DNA of 41,349 nt from Arachnopeziza araneosa (Eukaryota > Ascomycota > Leotiomycetes > Helotiales > Arachnopezizaceae): positions 1-41,349 of the forward strand of contig QYAI01000206.1 of NCBI GenBank assembly GCA_003988855.1, in the 5' to 3' direction. Made by a program: the position numbers and the translations under genes. The notes below the pieces were generated by a model. That model was not told the origin of the DNA, did not search any database, and saw only the letters and a program-made list of their open reading frames with translations. Positions 38,987 through 41,349 of the stretch are shown in pieces (position 1 is the first letter of the stretch; every line of letters begins with the position of its first letter).

Positions 38987-40664
38987 ATGAGTGTCTTCAT
39001 TGCTTTTTGGCTGGGCCAGCTTTTGAATGCCGGAAAAGGCCTTTCTTTTGCTCTGAAAAAGGGCAGCTACTTGAATAGCATATTGGAAGATGAGTTTCAA
39101 GCTAAACCTGAAGGGACGTTATCGGTTAGAGATAACCGAACGGGATCGAACTACACGATTCCCATCATTCATAACGCAGTTCCTGCTTTAGGCTTTCGGC
39201 AGATCTGCGCTGATCGGCAAGGGAAAACACTTGAACAGCAGTACGAAGACGGACTCCGGGTGCTCGATCCTGGTTACCGTAACACAGCAGTAAAATTGTC
39301 CGGAATAACATACATGTGAGTACAACTTGCTTTGGCTAGGAGAGCCTTCAACTTATATTTAATCTATAGAAATGGCAACGAAGGTATTATTCTCTACCGC
39401 GGCCACTCATTGGGAACATTAGTGGGTAAGAGCTATGAAGAGATCACTCATCTTCTGGTTTGGGGAGAGTTGCCGACGGAAACTCAACGGGTAGAATTTC
39501 AGCATAAAATTTTCAAGTTCATGGTTGTACCACCCAATGTGCATCAACTCATTGCAACTTTCCCGTAAGGACTCTGTACCCGCGAGACAATGAGAAGCAA
39601 TTGAACTAACTTGGACATGCGTTCAGAAAAGAAACCCCTTCAATGGTAGTCATAACAGCAGCATTGAGTGCCTTTATTGCAGAACAGCCAGATCTTATTC
39701 CAGCCTATGCAGGCAAGAATCTCTACTATGGGCATCCGGAGCAGGTGGACGAGCAGATTATCAGAACCCTCGCCATCTCTGCTCTCTCGGTTTCTTTGGC
39801 TTTCTGCCACAAATATGGACGAAAATTCCGTCAACCGGACCCGAAACTCAGCTATATCGAAAATATTCTGCACATGGGAGGCTTCGTTGACAACAACCCT
39901 TCAGTTTCACGCTCCAAGGCCGCAGAGATCTTGACCAAGGTCTGGGCGCTGTATGCGGACCATGAAATGACCAATTCTACTTCCGCATTCCTCCATGTCT
40001 CTTCCACGCTAGCAGACCCCTTATCCTCACTCATTGCATGCGCCTCATCTGGCTATGGCTTGCTTCATGGCGGCGCCATTGATGCGGCTTACAGGGGCAT
40101 GCGAGAAATTGGTGGACCCGAGAACGTCCCTAAGCTAATCGAGCGAGTCGTCAACAAGGAGTGCCGACTTTCAGGCTACGGTCATCGCATCTACAAGACA
40201 GTCGATCCTCGAGCCGGACATATCCGTCAAATGCTGGATGAATTGACGAGTGGTCGCGACATCCGCGAAATGGATCCTGTCCTGAGCATCGCCATGGAGA
40301 TTGATCGAGTAGCTAGCACACACGAGTATTTCGTCAAAAGAAATCTCCAGGCCAACGCAGATCTATATGGGAGCTTTGTTTATACCGCACTGTCAGTTTT
40401 TCTATTTTTACTTCACCTCTCTATCATAAACGAGGCAATAAACTGATAAACATTCTTCTTAAGGGGCATTCCACCGGATTTCGCCACTCCACTAGCTATG
40501 GTATCTCGAGTGTCTGGAATCATGGGTCACTGGAAAGAGCAAACTGGTGAGTAGTTTCATAGTTCTTGTTCCTCTCAGAGTTTTCTAGCTAACTTATGTT
40601 TCTTTTAAAAGAGGGGCCGCCAGGTTTGTGGCGCCCACTTCAAGTATACACTGGCCAGAAGTAA
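38987..40664 (+). CDS. Citrate synthase family, 2-methylcitrate/alkylcitrate synthase-like
   Basis: Five exons, 38987-39315, 39370-39564, 39627-40391, 40464-40546 and 40612-40664, give 474 residues. Motifs: SVRDNRTGSNYTIPI, GLRVLDPGYRNTAV, ILYRGHSL, LLVWGELPT, catalytic His blocks LLHGGAIDAAYRG and SGYGHRIYKTVDPRAG, the catalytic Asp region ANADLYGSFVY, then GIPPDFATPLAMVSR, HWKEQT and the ending WRPLQVYTGQ. It condenses an acyl-CoA with oxaloacetate. The organisation is like the 2-methylcitrate synthase/alkylcitrate synthase branch of fungi rather than primary citrate synthase. The first 35 residues have Lys but no acidic residue and might act as a targeting sequence. The divergent PrpD-like partner would act on its product. 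Confidence 0.93.
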
Positions 40665-41103
40665 AGTAGTTACATGGCCTCTCAAGTAGTAGATTATTGC
40701 GTTTGACATTTGCAAGTGCCATATACTCAGGGACGAGAAAAGCGTGCTAAGAATAGAAATTCGCGTTGCATATAAGCTTTTGTTGTTTTGATTTTAGACT
40801 GGAAATAGACTGCCAATATTTTTCTTATATAAATGTTTTAGATTAAAATCAAATTGACTTGCTAAGAGAATATTCATTTTTTTTGGTCAAAACTGTGTTG
40901 GATTCCGACGGAATTAGGGAATTGACAAGATAGGCAAATAAAACTCTCATATCGGGTTTTCTTTAAAGAAACAGTCTTATAGAGCTCTGGTGTGTTTACA
41001 TTCCACTACTTCGCACCGCATTCCCGGCTTTCTCGTATTGGCCAGGCCAGTATTATTTATAGAGTTCAAAGGGGCTCGGCTAAGAAGCCTAAGCGAGAAT
41101 GTC
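40665..41103. other. Intergenic, no gene seen
   Basis: 3' flank of the citrate-synthase-like gene up to the transposon boundary. AT-rich with short poly-T. No recognisable coding frame. Confidence 0.5.
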
Positions 41104-41112
41104 TACAGTAGA

Positions 41113-41166
41113 ACCTGGATATATCGGATCCAAAAATCAGCCACTTTGGATCCGATATATCCAGGT
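41113..41166. repeat. Perfect 22-bp inverted repeat at the transposon end
   Basis: The arms at 41113-41134 and 41145-41166 are exact reverse complements, separated by AATCAGCCAC. The arm begins ACCTGGATATATCGGATCC. It can form a hairpin. It may be a subterminal transposase-binding palindrome or a nested terminal repeat. Confidence 0.95.
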
Positions 41167-41204
41167 GCTTATGTAACCATATATTGCTTATATAATAAAG
41201 TATT

Positions 41205-41349
41205 CTAAGTACGAACAATGAACTGATCTAGGTTGCTCTGAGCAAGCACTTCTTTTGCACTAAGTTCTCTCTTATACTGACGTAAAGACCTTAAAAAATC
41301 ACTATTTAAGAGCTGATTCTCTTCTTCATATCGGCGAAGAGTATCCAAA
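41205..41349 (-). CDS. DDE transposase, C-terminal fragment (runs off window)
   Basis: An open minus-strand frame from the window end to TAG (41205-41207), 47 codons. It reads LRRYEEENQLLNSDFLRS, then LRQYKRELSAKEVLAQSNLD, ending QFIVRT. The charged coiled-coil-like tail and position next to a terminal repeat fit the C-terminus of fungal pogo/Fot-type transposases with CENP-B-like domains. The catalytic part is outside the window, so the family cannot be confirmed. No stop breaks this part. Confidence 0.6.
   Translation of the reverse strand, partial: LDTLRRYEEENQLLNSDFLRSLRQYKRELSAKEVLAQSNLDQFIVRT

Larger units (their letters stand above)
41104..41349 (-). mobile_element. Right-hand fragment of a pogo/Tc1-mariner-like DNA transposon
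   Basis: The end is inferred at 41106, where CAGTAGAACCTGGATATATC follows a TA (41104-41105), the target dinucleotide of Tc1/mariner/pogo elements. A perfect 22-bp inverted repeat lies at 41113-41134 and 41145-41166 (10-bp spacer). The transposase C-terminus follows on the minus strand. The other end of the element is outside the window. Confidence 0.65.

Overview
The window is nuclear DNA of a filamentous ascomycete (Pezizomycotina). The genes carry many short GT-AG introns (about 42-79 bp) with CTAAC/CTGAC-like branch sites. The gene set is typical of the group: GH15 glucoamylase with a CBM20 domain, HET-domain protein, fungal rhodopsin-domain membrane protein, fungal STAND/ULD-type proteins, DUF7025-type AAA ATPase, peptidase G1, and a CYP52-like P450. 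The moderately AT-rich intergenic DNA fits Leotiomycetes (Helotiales), but the order cannot be proven from sequence alone.

Left part (1-6.4 kb): the 3' end of an ankyrin-repeat gene made of near-identical 99-bp units that contain ambiguous bases, followed by hairpins and minisatellites. Then come a GC-rich patch with an apparently 5'-short rhodopsin-domain gene and a four-exon secreted glucoamylase on the minus strand. After a gene-poor stretch, 8-10 kb holds the splicing factor gene SNU66/SART1.

Middle (11-30 kb): accessory genes mixed with housekeeping genes. A decayed gene with a ubiquitin-like domain (stops at two conserved Trp positions) lies about 2 kb upstream of an intact relative. 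Next are a SprT-like metalloprotease, a small secreted eight-cysteine (hydrophobin-like) protein, a multiply disrupted HET gene, mitochondrial ribosomal protein bL28m, a Ser/Thr-rich surface-type protein, an F-box protein and an eight-exon AAA ATPase.

Right part (30-41.3 kb): a peptidase G1 gene with a one-base frameshift next to its catalytic Gln, then a probable metabolic cluster: P450, BAHD-type acyltransferase, and a divergently transcribed pair of a 2-methylcitrate-dehydratase-like (PrpD) gene and a citrate/alkylcitrate-synthase-like gene. The shared promoter of that pair carries three copies of a ~33-bp motif. The pairing resembles alkylcitrate/maleidride/alkylitaconate pathways; the PKS or FAS that would supply the acyl chain is not in the window. 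The right edge enters a pogo-like DNA transposon (terminal sequence after a TA, a perfect 22-bp inverted repeat, and a transposase C-terminus running off the end).

The most noteworthy points are the possible alkylcitrate cluster with its triplicated promoter motif, the repeat gene whose variable codons coincide with ambiguous bases, and the concentration of broken self/non-self-type genes.
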